A stretch of 64,000 nt of DNA from Cytophagales bacterium UBA2561. Lineage in GTDB: Bacteria; Bacteroidota; Bacteroidia; Cytophagales; Thermoflexibacteraceae. How positions within the stretch are numbered: the stretch's first letter is position 1; every line of letters begins with the position of its first letter. This document shows positions 15,529-24,909 of the stretch, in pieces. A program made the translations under genes and the position numbers. The notes under the pieces are model-generated. The model searched no databases and was not told the DNA's origin. It was given only the letters and a program-made list of their open reading frames with translations. The stretch lies in the NCBI GenBank assembly GCA_002340355.1, contig DDLX01000027.1, forward strand, positions 124,001 to 188,000, written 5' to 3'.

Positions 15529-16769
15529 GTACATTACAATCGGATATCCAGACTCTTACCCAAACACAGGAGTTTTATCATCCACAAGAAAAACTATGGC
15601 GAGTTCCTCAAAAAAAAGCTCAACTATTCATTGGATTACCCAAAGAAACTGCTATGCAAGAAAATCGGATTGCCCTGCGTCCGAAAACAGTCGAACAATT
15701 AACGCAACAAGAGCATCAAATTTGTATTGAAACAGGAGCAGGTGAACGGGCTGGATTTTCCGACCATGAGTACAGCGAAGCAGGAGCGAAAATTTTACCC
15801 TCAGCAAAAGAAGTTTATGAAAATTCGCATTTGATTCTCAAGATTATCCCTCCTACACTATCCGAAATTTATTTGATTTCTCCTCGAAGTACTCTCATCT
15901 CCGCAATGGGTTTGAGTCATTTAAAACCAGAAAATGTTCTAGCAATCAACAAGAAACGAATCACAGCCGTGAGTTATGAGTTGTTAGAAGACAAGGTCGG
16001 AGGCTTACCTTTTGTCCGAGCCATGAGCGAAATTGCAGGCAGTACAGCGATGATGATTGCAGGAGAATGTTTAAGCAGTTTTAACAAAGGAAAAGGAATT
16101 ATTATTGGCTCAATTACGGGCGTAACACCAACCAAAGTAGTGATTATTGGAGCTGGAGCCGTAGCCGAATATGCCGCAAGAACCGCTATCGGAATGGGGG
16201 CGAGTGTCCGAATTTTCGATAATCATTTGTACAAATTGCGCCGTTTGAAACAAGTTTTGGGGAATTTCCAACTCTATACGGCTCCTATCGAAAGTGCGAC
16301 TTTGACCCAGATGCTCCAAACTACGGATATTGCAATTGGTGCATTACGAGCCGAATACGGCAAAACAGCTTGTGTAGTTACTCAAGAAATGGTACAAAAG
16401 ATGCAAGCGGGTTCCGTGATTATTGATGTAAGTATTGACCAAGGGGGCTGTTTTGAAACTTCAAAAATTACTTCACATGAAAATCCTACTTTCCAAAAAT
16501 ATGGTGTAATTCATTATTGCGTTCCTAATATTCCTTCTCGTGTGGCTCGAACGGCTTCGACTGCTTTTAGCAATATGTTTGCTCCGATCTTATTACGAAT
16601 TGCCGAGCGTGGTGGTGTGGACGAAATGATTTTTAACAGTACAGGTTTTTTTAATGGAGTGTATTGTTACAACGGTGAATTGACCCACGAAGCTATTGCC
16701 AAAAAATTTGGAATGCGATACCGAGACTTGGGCTTAGTCATTGCCGCAAGTAAAACTTCAAGACCTTAG
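15525..16769 (+). CDS. ald: Alanine dehydrogenase
   Basis: A 414-aa NAD-dependent enzyme of the alanine dehydrogenase/PNT family that interconverts alanine and pyruvate plus ammonia. After an N-terminal extension of about 45 residues the usual start appears, GLPKETAMQENRIALRPKTV. It continues with TGAGERAGFSDHEY, the Rossmann motif VIIGAGAVAEYAARTAIGMG and the C-terminal GGVDEMI. Members with this extension are usual in Bacteroidota. The coding sequence overlaps tsaE by 4 bp, an association that has no evident functional reason beyond co-transcription. Confidence 0.9.
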   Translation: MSTLQSDIQTLTQTQEFYHPQEKLWRVPQKKAQLFIGLPKETAMQENRIALRPKTVEQLTQQEHQICIETGAGERAGFSDHEYSEAGAKILPSAKEVYENSHLILKIIPPTLSEIYLISPRSTLISAMGLSHLKPENVLAINKKRITAVSYELLEDKVGGLPFVRAMSEIAGSTAMMIAGECLSSFNKGKGIIIGSITGVTPTKVVIIGAGAVAEYAARTAIGMGASVRIFDNHLYKLRRLKQVLGNFQLYTAPIESATLTQMLQTTDIAIGALRAEYGKTACVVTQEMVQKMQAGSVIIDVSIDQGGCFETSKITSHENPTFQKYGVIHYCVPNIPSRVARTASTAFSNMFAPILLRIAERGGVDEMIFNSTGFFNGVYCYNGELTHEAIAKKFGMRYRDLGLVIAASKTSRP

Positions 16770-16791
16770 AGAAATGATTTATGAGTAAAAT

Positions 16792-17184
16792 ATGAGTAAA
16801 AAAAGTATTCTATTAAAATCACCTTACTTCACTTTTCCAAAAAACATACCGTTTAGATGGGTACTGATAATCATTTCGTTATCAATAATTTTAACTATTA
16901 CATATTGGATTTCAATTGCTGAGAAACCAACTGATGATATTGGTATAACTGATATTGACTGGAATAATCCACCTTGTTCGCCAGAGAATTTAGGCGAAAA
17001 TTGGCAGGAGGTTACGGATGCTCGAATGAAGGAATTTATTTACAAAGATACTCAGATTAAAATTGCATTTGATAAAGGACGAAAAAGTGCGCCAAAATTT
17101 CGAGGTAAAAATCACTGGCATCGATACAATCCTTTGACCACTGGGATTCAAAGAAACAGTAAAAACAGATTGAGGATATTTTGA
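16792..17184 (+). CDS. Membrane-anchored protein with polymorphic-toxin-like C terminus
   Basis: A 130-aa protein with one membrane segment (WVLIIISLSIILTITYWISI, about residues 23-42). The C-terminal part has GENWQEVTDAR, KIAFDKGRKSAPKF and GKNHWHRYNP. The order W-x-x-VT ... FDKG ... HWHRYNP resembles the tail of Rhs-type polymorphic toxins, from memory of such tails and not from a search. The sequence after NPLTTG ends abruptly at 17184, so the domain may be cut short. It follows ald by 22 bp. It could be a toxin relic, an orphan tail or an unrelated small membrane protein. Confidence 0.55.
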   Translation: MSKKSILLKSPYFTFPKNIPFRWVLIIISLSIILTITYWISIAEKPTDDIGITDIDWNNPPCSPENLGENWQEVTDARMKEFIYKDTQIKIAFDKGRKSAPKFRGKNHWHRYNPLTTGIQRNSKNRLRIF

Positions 17185-17286
17185 TACTGGGATTTCAATC
17201 CTGATTGCTATATAAGATTTGAACAACCTTCAACGTAATACAGTTAATTTGTAAAAGATAAGACATTTTCAAATTAAAAAATACAA

Positions 17287-18210
17287 ATGGCTAATATTCT
17301 GATTACTGGCGGGAGTGGATTAGTTGGTTCAATGCTTACCAATAAACTACTCAAAAAGGGCTATCAAGTCAGTTGGTTGAGTCGTTCTAAAAAGCAAAAA
17401 CGCTCCGATATAACGGTTTATGAGTGGGATATTGCCCAAAATTATATTGAAAAAGGTGCATTAGAGTCAGCAGATGTATTGATTCACTTAGCAGGTGCAG
17501 GAGTAGCTGATGAGCGTTGGACAACTGAGCGCAAACGTCAAATTCGAGATAGTCGTATTTTATCCACGAAATTATTGTACGATACTCTTGTTCAACTTAA
17601 ATATTATCCTTCCCTTTCGTTGCCTAAAATTGTTATTGGAGCAAGTGCAATTGGCATTTATGGACTAAATACAGGAAATAAATTATTAGTTGAACAAAGT
17701 CCATCAGCCTCTGATTTTTTGGCAACCGTAGTCAAGGATTGGGAAGAGCAGTTAGATAAATTTGCCGATTTACAAGTTCGAGCTGTTAGAATTCGGGTGG
17801 GTGTGGTTTTGAGTGATAAAGGTGGTGCATTGCCCAAATTAATGTTGCCTGTCAAATTATGTGTTGGAGCAGCACTTGGTAATGGTTCTCAATATTTATC
17901 ATGGATTCACATCGATGATTTGTGTGAAATATTTATTCAAGCTATTGAAAATCAATCAATGCAAGGTGTTTTTAATGGAGTTGCTCCGAATCCTGTCACC
18001 AATCGGGAAATGACACAAAAAATTGCTAAAGTATTGCATCGTCCTTTATTTTTACCGAATATTCCTGAAGGAATTCTAAATTTGGCAATGGGCGAAATGG
18101 TAGGAATTGTGACGGGAGGGAATCGAGTTTCATCCGAAAAAATCCAACAAGCAGGGTTTCAGTTTCGGTTTAATTTCCTTGAAGAAGCCTTAAAAGATTT
18201 GATAAAATAG
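17287..18210 (+). CDS. TIGR01777 family NAD-dependent epimerase-like protein
   Basis: A 307-aa extended-SDR protein. It has an N-terminal NAD-binding motif, ITGGSGLVGSMLTNKLL (residues 5-21), the family motif DVLIHLAGAGVADERW, GASAIGIYG with the active-site region, VRIRVGVVLSDKGGALPKL, and SWIHIDDL. These motifs match the YfcH/SDR39U1 group (TIGR01777). The physiological substrate of this group is not known; a link to cell-envelope or division functions is only conjecture. It is closed by a strong hairpin terminator at 18218-18256. Confidence 0.9.
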   Translation: MANILITGGSGLVGSMLTNKLLKKGYQVSWLSRSKKQKRSDITVYEWDIAQNYIEKGALESADVLIHLAGAGVADERWTTERKRQIRDSRILSTKLLYDTLVQLKYYPSLSLPKIVIGASAIGIYGLNTGNKLLVEQSPSASDFLATVVKDWEEQLDKFADLQVRAVRIRVGVVLSDKGGALPKLMLPVKLCVGAALGNGSQYLSWIHIDDLCEIFIQAIENQSMQGVFNGVAPNPVTNREMTQKIAKVLHRPLFLPNIPEGILNLAMGEMVGIVTGGNRVSSEKIQQAGFQFRFNFLEEALKDLIK

Positions 18211-18217
18211 ATAAAAA

Positions 18218-18256
18218 TTCCATAGCCATAAGTTTAAAAAACCTATGGCTATGGAA
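18218..18256. terminator. Bidirectional terminator between epimerase and sucA
   Basis: ttccatagccata (18218-18230) pairs perfectly over 13 bp with tatggctatggaa (18244-18256), flanked by A- and T-rich runs. It separates convergent genes and can serve both. Confidence 0.85.
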
Positions 18257-18283
18257 AAATAAATTAGCTTTTAAGCTATAAAT

Positions 18284-21037
18284 TTATAAAACTACTTCAC
18301 AAACATCCCCGAAAGCTCGCTGTACGATTTCTTCTTGTTGGAGACGGTGAACTTTAGCGTAACCACTTGCTGGAGAAGCACTTTCAGGACGAGCAATCAC
18401 TTTCGTAACTTTATCCTTGAGTTTTCGCCAGATGTATGTCCAATAACCCATATTTTCAGGTTCTTCTTGTACCCAGAATACTTCTTTCAAATTAGGATAT
18501 TTGTCCAACTCAACTTGTAATTGTTTATATGGAAATGGGTGCAACTGTTCTAGTCGAATAATAGCCACATCTTTACGCTCATCTTGCTGTTGTTTTTCCA
18601 ATAAATCATAGAAGACTTTTCCTGTACATAATAAGACTTTATTTACACTTTCAGCCTCAACATAGTCATCACCTATAACCTCTTGGAAAGAAGTACCTTC
18701 TTGGAAGTCTTCCAATGGCGAAACGCACTGCGGATGTCGTAATAAAGATTTAGGAGACATCACAATACACGGTTTACGGAATTCCCAATGCAACTGACGG
18801 CGCAACAAATGGAAGAAGTTGGCAGGAGTCGTAATATTAACCATCACCAAATTATCTTCGGCACACATTTGTAGGAATCGCTCAGGTCTTGCACTAGAGT
18901 GTTCGGGTCCCTGACCTTCGTAACCATGTGGTAATTGCATCACCAAACCTGTCATTCGTTGCCATTTGGATTCAGAAGCCACAACAAATTGGTCAATCAT
19001 AATTTGTGCGCCATTCGCAAAATCACCAAACTGAGCTTCCCAAACGACTAAGGCATTTGGATTCGCCATTGCATAGCCAAACTCAAATCCTAAAACACCA
19101 TATTCTGAAAGCAAAGAATTATAAATATCTAACTGTGCTTGCTCTTCCTGAATGTTGTTAAGCATTACGTAGGCTTCATTCGTATCCGCATCGTGCATGA
19201 CGGCATGACGGTGTGAGAATGTACCCCGTTCTACATCTTGTCCAGAAACCCGAACTCGTTTATTTTCAAGTAGTAGTGAACCATATGCCAGTAGTTCTCC
19301 CATTGCCCAATTGAGGCTTTTTTGGTCATAGAACCCTTTTTGACGTTCCTTGATAAGTCGAGTAATTTGTCGAATTGGCTTGAAACCTTCAGGCAAAGTC
19401 ATTAAAGCCTTCGCAATTTTATCAATGGTTTCTGATGTAATTCCTGTTGTTGGAGATTGGTCAAAATCACCTGCTTTTGTACGGCGCAAAGACTGCCATT
19501 CCTTCTCAAATTTTTGGTATCTGTAAGGTAGTGCTTTTTGTTTAATTTCATTAAAGCGATCTTGCAACATTGCCCGAAACTCCTTGTCCATTTTCTCGGC
19601 TAAATCCGCCCCAACTTCACCATCAGCAATTAACTTTTTATTGTATAGTTCTCGTGGATTTGGGTGCTTCGAAATAATGTTATAAAGAGTCGGTTGTGTA
19701 AATTTGGGTTCGTCCGCTTCATTGTGTCCATGTCGGCGATAACAAACCATATCCACAAAGATATCTCGCTTGAATTTCTGACGATATTCTACGGCTAAAT
19801 TTACAGCAAAAACTACGGCTTCTGGGTCATCTCCATTGACATGTAAAACAGGAGAATCAACAATTTCCGTGATATCAGTTGAATAGATACTTGAACGAGC
19901 ATCTTCAAAGTCAGTCGTGAAACCGACCTGATTATTAATAACAAAGTGAATTGTTCCACCCGCATTATAACCCTTCAAATTCGACATCTGAACAACCTCA
20001 TAAACGATACCTTGTCCAGCTAATGCGGCATCACCATGAATCAAAATGGGTAAACTTTTTGTATAGTCTCCCTCATAAATCGCATCTACTTTCGCTCTTG
20101 AAAATCCTTGAACAACGGGGTTCACTGCCTCCAAATGCGAAGGATTTGGCGATAATTTTAATTCGATGGCTTTACCTGAAGCGGTTTTTACCTGACTTGA
20201 ATAACCCATATGATACTTCACATCGCCGTCACCCAAAACCGTAAAATCACCTCCACCTTCAAATTCATTGAAGATATTATTGTAGGTTTTCCCTAAAATA
20301 TTTGCCAACACGTTCAATCGACCTCGGTGAGCCATACCAATCACGACCTCCTGAGCACCTAAATCAGCTGCCGTATTGATAATTGCATCTAAGGCAGGAA
20401 TCGTAGATTCACCTCCTTCTAAAGAAAATCGTTTTTGCCCTAAATATTTGGTTTGCAAGAAGTTTTCAAATACCGTAGCTTCATTTAATTTACTTAGAAT
20501 CCGTTTTTTTGAATCTAATGAAGGCTTATAAACAGGATATTCATGTTCTACTTTTTGCTGAATCCATTCCAGAATTTCAGGCTCACGAACATAAACATAT
20601 TCGAATCCGACTGATCCCTTATAAATTTTCTCAAGTCGTTCGATAATTTGACGAAGTGTTGCATTTGGCAATCCGATTTGATTACCAGCCACAAACTTTT
20701 TATCTAAATCGGCTTCAGTTAGGTCAAAATCTTTTAATTCGAGCAGTGCCTTGCGGTCTTTGCGTTGCCGAACAGGGTTGGTTTTAGCTTCCAAATGTCC
20801 TCGCGAACGATACGCTCCGATGAGGTTACGTACCTGAATTTCTTTTTCAGAAATGGGACTATCGCTATCGGCTACAGCTGTGCTTACAGCTCCATTGCCA
20901 TGCTGTAAGGCAAATTCAAAGCCTTCAAAAAATTTTTGCCAGCTTTCATCTACCGAAGTGGGATTGGTGCGGTAGCTTTCATAAAGTGTATCAATGTAAT
21001 CGCCGTGGGCATTTGCGATATAGGTAAACTTATCCAT
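18284..21037 (-). CDS. sucA: 2-oxoglutarate dehydrogenase E1 component
   Basis: A 917-aa thiamine-diphosphate enzyme that decarboxylates 2-oxoglutarate in the TCA cycle. The N terminus has DESWQKFFEGFEFAL. ThDP and catalytic motifs include MAHRGRLNVL, LSPNPSHLEAVNPVV, IHGDAALAGQG, VCYRRHGHNEADEP, FSHRHAVMHD and LMLPHGYEGQGPEHSSAR-like text (MQLPHGYEGQGPEHSSARPE). The start is taken at 21037 (MDKFTYIANAHGDY): an ATG 51 bp upstream would add unrelated residues and would lie across the promoter. No sucB is adjacent on either side, unlike many relatives. Confidence 0.96.
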   Translation of the reverse strand: MDKFTYIANAHGDYIDTLYESYRTNPTSVDESWQKFFEGFEFALQHGNGAVSTAVADSDSPISEKEIQVRNLIGAYRSRGHLEAKTNPVRQRKDRKALLELKDFDLTEADLDKKFVAGNQIGLPNATLRQIIERLEKIYKGSVGFEYVYVREPEILEWIQQKVEHEYPVYKPSLDSKKRILSKLNEATVFENFLQTKYLGQKRFSLEGGESTIPALDAIINTAADLGAQEVVIGMAHRGRLNVLANILGKTYNNIFNEFEGGGDFTVLGDGDVKYHMGYSSQVKTASGKAIELKLSPNPSHLEAVNPVVQGFSRAKVDAIYEGDYTKSLPILIHGDAALAGQGIVYEVVQMSNLKGYNAGGTIHFVINNQVGFTTDFEDARSSIYSTDITEIVDSPVLHVNGDDPEAVVFAVNLAVEYRQKFKRDIFVDMVCYRRHGHNEADEPKFTQPTLYNIISKHPNPRELYNKKLIADGEVGADLAEKMDKEFRAMLQDRFNEIKQKALPYRYQKFEKEWQSLRRTKAGDFDQSPTTGITSETIDKIAKALMTLPEGFKPIRQITRLIKERQKGFYDQKSLNWAMGELLAYGSLLLENKRVRVSGQDVERGTFSHRHAVMHDADTNEAYVMLNNIQEEQAQLDIYNSLLSEYGVLGFEFGYAMANPNALVVWEAQFGDFANGAQIMIDQFVVASESKWQRMTGLVMQLPHGYEGQGPEHSSARPERFLQMCAEDNLVMVNITTPANFFHLLRRQLHWEFRKPCIVMSPKSLLRHPQCVSPLEDFQEGTSFQEVIGDDYVEAESVNKVLLCTGKVFYDLLEKQQQDERKDVAIIRLEQLHPFPYKQLQVELDKYPNLKEVFWVQEEPENMGYWTYIWRKLKDKVTKVIARPESASPASGYAKVHRLQQEEIVQRAFGDVCEVVL

Positions 21038-21057
21038 CGGAAAAATTTTTTTTCTTG

Positions 21058-21089
21058 CAAATCTAAGATTTAAAATACTAATTCCCAAA
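21058..21089 (-). promoter_or_regulatory. sucA promoter (-7 and -33)
   Basis: The minus strand reads tttg (21089-21086), a 20-bp spacer, then tagatttg (21065-21058), a complete Bacteroidota promoter. It ends 20 bp before the chosen ATG and therefore argues against the longer start. Confidence 0.75.
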
Positions 21090-21572
21090 ACTTTTTTAGT
21101 GGGAAATTTTTCACCTTTAAAAGTGTTTTGAAAATCATAAAAACGGTGTGCAATTAGTTCTCTAAAGCCTTAAACAAATCAAAATATAAAGACTTTTCAA
21201 GATGACAAACCCCACAAATTTATGGAAATCCTTTCCAAGTTTCGAATACATGGAGTTTTTAATTTTTTAAAGTTTTTAGTTAAGACCATTCTATAAAATT
21301 CAAACTCTTTAGAAGGTAGAACAAGAAGTTTTGAACAAGAACCTAACTATATAAATAAATTCATATTTGAAATCTATAATAGGAACTACAGCCCTCACAA
21401 AAATACTCTCCACTTCCGTATGCCATTAGAATGAATATTTTTGATTAATTTTAACGCTATTTTTCAGGGGAAAATTTATTAAATGCGAGTGGTCATTGAT
21501 CTTCAAACAAAAGGACATCAACAACCACTTTAAAATGAGTTTAATTTTTTTTTAAATTAAAAAATGTAGAAT
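21090..21572. other. Intergenic stretch without a recognisable gene
   Basis: About 480 bp of AT-rich DNA lie between sucA and the phosphonatase-like gene. I see no convincing coding sequence, RNA fold or repeat. A 22-codon frame at 21202 has no supporting feature. Confidence 0.5.
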
Positions 21573-22244
21573 TTAAATGAATTCTTTCAATTCAACCAAG
21601 GAATTTATTACATAGCTTGGTCGGGCAGTTTGTAATTGTTGGCGAGTCTGTGCGCCCGTTGTTACACCAAAAGTCAAACCACAACCTGCTGATTTTCCTT
21701 CTTCGATATCAACAATCGAGTCACCCACTTTAGCAACATTTTTGGCTTCTGAAATGCCCATTTTTTGCATTGCCAATTGGATCATATCAGGATGAGGTCG
21801 TCCTTTTTTTACGTCACCTGCCGTAACTAATAAGTCGTATTGTTTTCCTTTTTCCCAATTCAACTTTTGCAATAATGAACTTGCCGTTTGATAATTATAA
21901 CCTGTATTCAAAACTACTTTTATTTTTTTATCCTTCAGATAATCAAATAATTGTTCTGTTTTGTCATAGGTTTGAACGTCTAATTTTTCATAAGCTGTTT
22001 TGAGTAACTGTAAAAAGTCTTGAAAAATGTCATCCGCCTTTTTGCTTGATTGACTATCTGCCGAAACCAAAATATCCTTGATAGCCTGCAACTTTTCTTT
22101 GCCTGCTCCCCATAACAAGACATTTTCTAAAGAAACACTACAACCTGCCTGCTCAATAGCGGTATGCAACGTTTTATAAACTACGTTATTTTCGTTCACA
22201 GTTGTACCTGCCATATCGAAAACGACCATTTGAATTGTACTCAT
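21573..22244 (-). CDS. Phosphonatase-like HAD hydrolase
   Basis: A 223-aa HAD-superfamily hydrolase. The nucleophile motif VFDMAGTTVNENN (Asp9) matches the phosphonatase-type DxAGT sequence, followed by motif II VLNTGYNY, the Lys region KKGRPHPDMIQLAMQKMG and motif III KVGDSIVDIEEGKSAGC. This fits the TIGR03351 group, long noted for association with phosphonate genes. The likely reaction is cleavage of a C-P bond in a phosphonate aldehyde, by analogy to phosphonoacetaldehyde hydrolase. It is the last gene of the row that begins with the TonB receptor; a hairpin at 22289 stands between it and the transporter gene. Confidence 0.82.
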   Translation of the reverse strand: MSTIQMVVFDMAGTTVNENNVVYKTLHTAIEQAGCSVSLENVLLWGAGKEKLQAIKDILVSADSQSSKKADDIFQDFLQLLKTAYEKLDVQTYDKTEQLFDYLKDKKIKVVLNTGYNYQTASSLLQKLNWEKGKQYDLLVTAGDVKKGRPHPDMIQLAMQKMGISEAKNVAKVGDSIVDIEEGKSAGCGLTFGVTTGAQTRQQLQTARPSYVINSLVELKEFI

Positions 22245-22288
22245 ACTCAGAAAAATTTAAAAAAATAGTTAAATATAATTACCTAAAA

Positions 22289-22306
22289 AGCCCCTTCGAA
22301 GGGGCT
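22289..22306 (-). terminator. Hairpin terminator between transporter and HAD genes
   Basis: agccccttcgaaggggct is a perfect 18-bp palindrome, followed on the minus strand by five Ts. It lies after the DUF5690 gene and before the HAD gene, so it may reduce HAD expression relative to the upstream genes. Confidence 0.7.
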
Positions 22307-22349
22307 AATATTTCAAATAGAATTTGAACCTAATCTTATCGCTCAAAAA

Positions 22350-23654
22350 CTACTGCATTGCAAAATTCATTTTGGGAGATACTTGTTTTATGGAAAGACT
22401 TTTTCGCCAATAATAAATCAATGTAAGTATACTCGTGAATGTTCCTACGATACTTAGGATATAACTCGCCTGAATAATGAAATGAAACCAACTTACTTGA
22501 CTTTGGAAAAAGTTTTTATACAGTAAGATTCCTACACTTGCCAAATACCCAAAAGAATCTGCCAAATAAATGAAAAAACCAACATTACCCATAATTTTGA
22601 AGGCAGCAATAGTTCGTTCAAAAAGAAAACAGTTAAAAGGAATATATGCTAAATAAGTTCCCGTACCAATTGCAATAATCCACAATACACCCGAAATCCA
22701 GCCCATTTCGAAGGCGAATGTACTAACTCCTACCATTACTAAACCAAGTAAAACAATAAACTGGATAAAATAAAGAGCCTTCAAATTATTTTTAATCAGA
22801 AAGATAAATCCTAAAAGCCCTAACACAATCAAAGTCATTGGAATGGTAGTCGTTACATAAAGTGAAGGCTCTGATTCATAACCTAAAGCTCTCCAAATAT
22901 CTGAAGCATAATTACTTCGTAGATCTCGGTAAGCAGTTAGAAACATATAATTTAAGATTAATAAAATTAATCCAAAAGCCATTGACTTGAAGGTTTCCCA
23001 ACGATTTTTGGCTTCCATGGGGACTCTTTTGATGCGTGAATGTTCATCTTCTTTATTTGGGGGTGGCGTTTGATTCAATAACCAAACCGAAATAAGTAGT
23101 GGAATCGTGAAGATTAAACCTACTAAATATGGCATTTGAAATTCCGAAACACCCCATAAGATAAGAGCCTGTCCAACTGACTTGGCAACATTAGAAGCAA
23201 TAATAAAAGTAGTACTCAAAATAGCTCCTAAAACCTCTGTAGTACGTCTCCCTTCTAAGTAACTAAATACAATTCCCCAAATCATACCCAACGGCAATCC
23301 ATTTAAAAACAAAAAGATAACATTATACGGTGCGGGTACATAGGCAAATCCAATTAAAGCAAATTCGGCAATGAATATAAGCACAACTAACATTTTTGCC
23401 CGTCTCTGGGGTGACATTTCAGAGATAAATTTAATGCCTAAAAATTTAGAAAGCATATAGCCAATAGCTTGTAGAATGATTAAAGCACTTTTGTATTCCA
23501 ATCCAAAGAATGTCATATTTTCAAAAATACCGACTGAAAACGCTTTTCGGAAAGCATACATACAAGCATACGTACTAAATGCTGCCAAACTCACAAAAAT
23601 TACAAATCCGATAGCGTGTTGTTTTTGCCGTAGCCAATGTTGAATACTTTGCAT
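22350..23654 (-). CDS. DUF5690 family MFS-like transporter
   Basis: A 434-aa inner-membrane protein with about 12 membrane segments. Near the N terminus it has AFSTYACMYAFRKAFSVG, a signature I associate with DUF5690, then ILQAIGYMLSKFLGIKFISE and GLPLGMIWGIVFSYLEGRRT. The family resembles glycerol-3-phosphate/organophosphate MFS carriers. Placed between the FAD oxidoreductase and the phosphonatase-like hydrolase, it is a good candidate for inner-membrane import of an aminophosphonate. The substrate is inferred from context only. It is 19 bp from the oxidoreductase gene. Confidence 0.85.
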   Translation of the reverse strand: MQSIQHWLRQKQHAIGFVIFVSLAAFSTYACMYAFRKAFSVGIFENMTFFGLEYKSALIILQAIGYMLSKFLGIKFISEMSPQRRAKMLVVLIFIAEFALIGFAYVPAPYNVIFLFLNGLPLGMIWGIVFSYLEGRRTTEVLGAILSTTFIIASNVAKSVGQALILWGVSEFQMPYLVGLIFTIPLLISVWLLNQTPPPNKEDEHSRIKRVPMEAKNRWETFKSMAFGLILLILNYMFLTAYRDLRSNYASDIWRALGYESEPSLYVTTTIPMTLIVLGLLGFIFLIKNNLKALYFIQFIVLLGLVMVGVSTFAFEMGWISGVLWIIAIGTGTYLAYIPFNCFLFERTIAAFKIMGNVGFFIYLADSFGYLASVGILLYKNFFQSQVSWFHFIIQASYILSIVGTFTSILTLIYYWRKSLSIKQVSPKMNFAMQ

Positions 23655-23673
23655 GATTTAGGGAATTAAAATA

Positions 23674-24834
23674 TTAAAGACTAAATAATTCCTGTACGTG
23701 TGACTCGGCAAATCCTGCCCCGCCTGTCATGCCTTTTCCTCCGATTCCTGTTAAGATATGGATATCATTTCCAAGAGTATGCTTAAAAATATCTTGGGTT
23801 TTACATTGGCTATACAGACCGAACCACTCTTTTTGGATTGCCCAAGTTTCTAAATTGAAAATTTTCTTTGCCTCCTCTAACATATATTCGTTAATTTCAG
23901 AATATAAATCAAATCCTAAATCATCCGCATTGATTGCATCCGCATATTCATGTGAGTCTCCAATAATAAATGAACCATCAGGACATTGTTTGAATAGGAT
24001 ATGAACTCCCCATTTCTTCCAAAGTGCTTCCGCATCTTCTTTCTCCTTAATGGCTGAATATGAAGGACATTCCTGAAAACTTTCGTATCTTCGAACAGTC
24101 AAGCCTGTAAGAATATTACCTAATACTTTTTGGGAAGGTTGAGAAATAGTTTGTAACATTTGTAATTTTACAACTTCCAAATCGCTTTGGGCAAATAACT
24201 CAGGATACAAAACTTTTAGTTCATAACCATTGCAAATCAAAACCTTCGAAGCCGTATATACTTTTCCGTTGTGGTCAATGACAGAGCATTCGCCATTTGC
24301 TTGAGTAATTTCCCGAATTAGCGTACTGGGTTGATAAATCAGTCCTTTTTCAGAAGTTAGAAAACTCAATACTCGATGAATCATCTCCCGAGATTCTACA
24401 GTTGCTTCTTCTGGAAAAAACAATGCACCACGACAGTAATCGGCACGTAATCCCTCAAATTTTTGCAGACACTCCTCCTTTGTCATCAAAATAGAAGTAT
24501 AATCATTCTGACGATTAATTTGATGTAATTCCTCAATTAAGGTCATTTCCTCTTCGTTTGAGGCAATGTAAACGCTTCCATTCGGACGGAGTGTAATATC
24601 TACTTTTGATTGTAAATCTTTATAAATTTGAAGACTTCTTCGTCCAAAGTTTTGCCATTTCAAATTCATTCCAGACGGAACAACTTGCCCAAAATTTTGG
24701 ACGCTTGAGCCTTGTGGGCGATTATTTTTTTCGAAAAGTCGAACTGAAAGTCCATTTTCAAGTGCGTGGAAAGCATGGAAAGTTCCTAATGCACCACCAC
24801 CAATAATAATGAAATCTACCTTTTCTTGTTGCAT
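23674..24834 (-). CDS. TIGR03364-like FAD-dependent amino(phosphonate) oxidoreductase
   Basis: A 386-aa DAO-fold flavoenzyme. It has the FAD-binding motif FIIGGGALGTFHAFHALENG at the N terminus, the second nucleotide contact LFEKNNRPQGSSVQNFGQ, and the C-terminal flavin region THILTGIGGKGMTGGAGFAE-like text (HILTGIGGKGMTGGAGFAES). This matches the TIGR03364 group, proposed to deaminate oxidatively an aminophosphonate near 2-aminoethylphosphonate and found beside TIGR03351 hydrolases, as here. The product aldehyde would feed the HAD hydrolase. The enzyme is cytoplasmic. The assignment rests on family memory and neighbours. Confidence 0.82.
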   Translation of the reverse strand: MQQEKVDFIIIGGGALGTFHAFHALENGLSVRLFEKNNRPQGSSVQNFGQVVPSGMNLKWQNFGRRSLQIYKDLQSKVDITLRPNGSVYIASNEEEMTLIEELHQINRQNDYTSILMTKEECLQKFEGLRADYCRGALFFPEEATVESREMIHRVLSFLTSEKGLIYQPSTLIREITQANGECSVIDHNGKVYTASKVLICNGYELKVLYPELFAQSDLEVVKLQMLQTISQPSQKVLGNILTGLTVRRYESFQECPSYSAIKEKEDAEALWKKWGVHILFKQCPDGSFIIGDSHEYADAINADDLGFDLYSEINEYMLEEAKKIFNLETWAIQKEWFGLYSQCKTQDIFKHTLGNDIHILTGIGGKGMTGGAGFAESHVQELFSL

Positions 24835-24909
24835 GATTTGATTATTGTTTTTTTGAATGAGAAATCCATGAAATTTTGACCAATCTCATGGATATGAAAA
24901 TGAAAGGAG

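Noticed and set aside
18284..21088. Longer sucA start at 21088
   Set aside because: The extra 17 residues are unlike the family and lie across a full promoter at 21058-21089.
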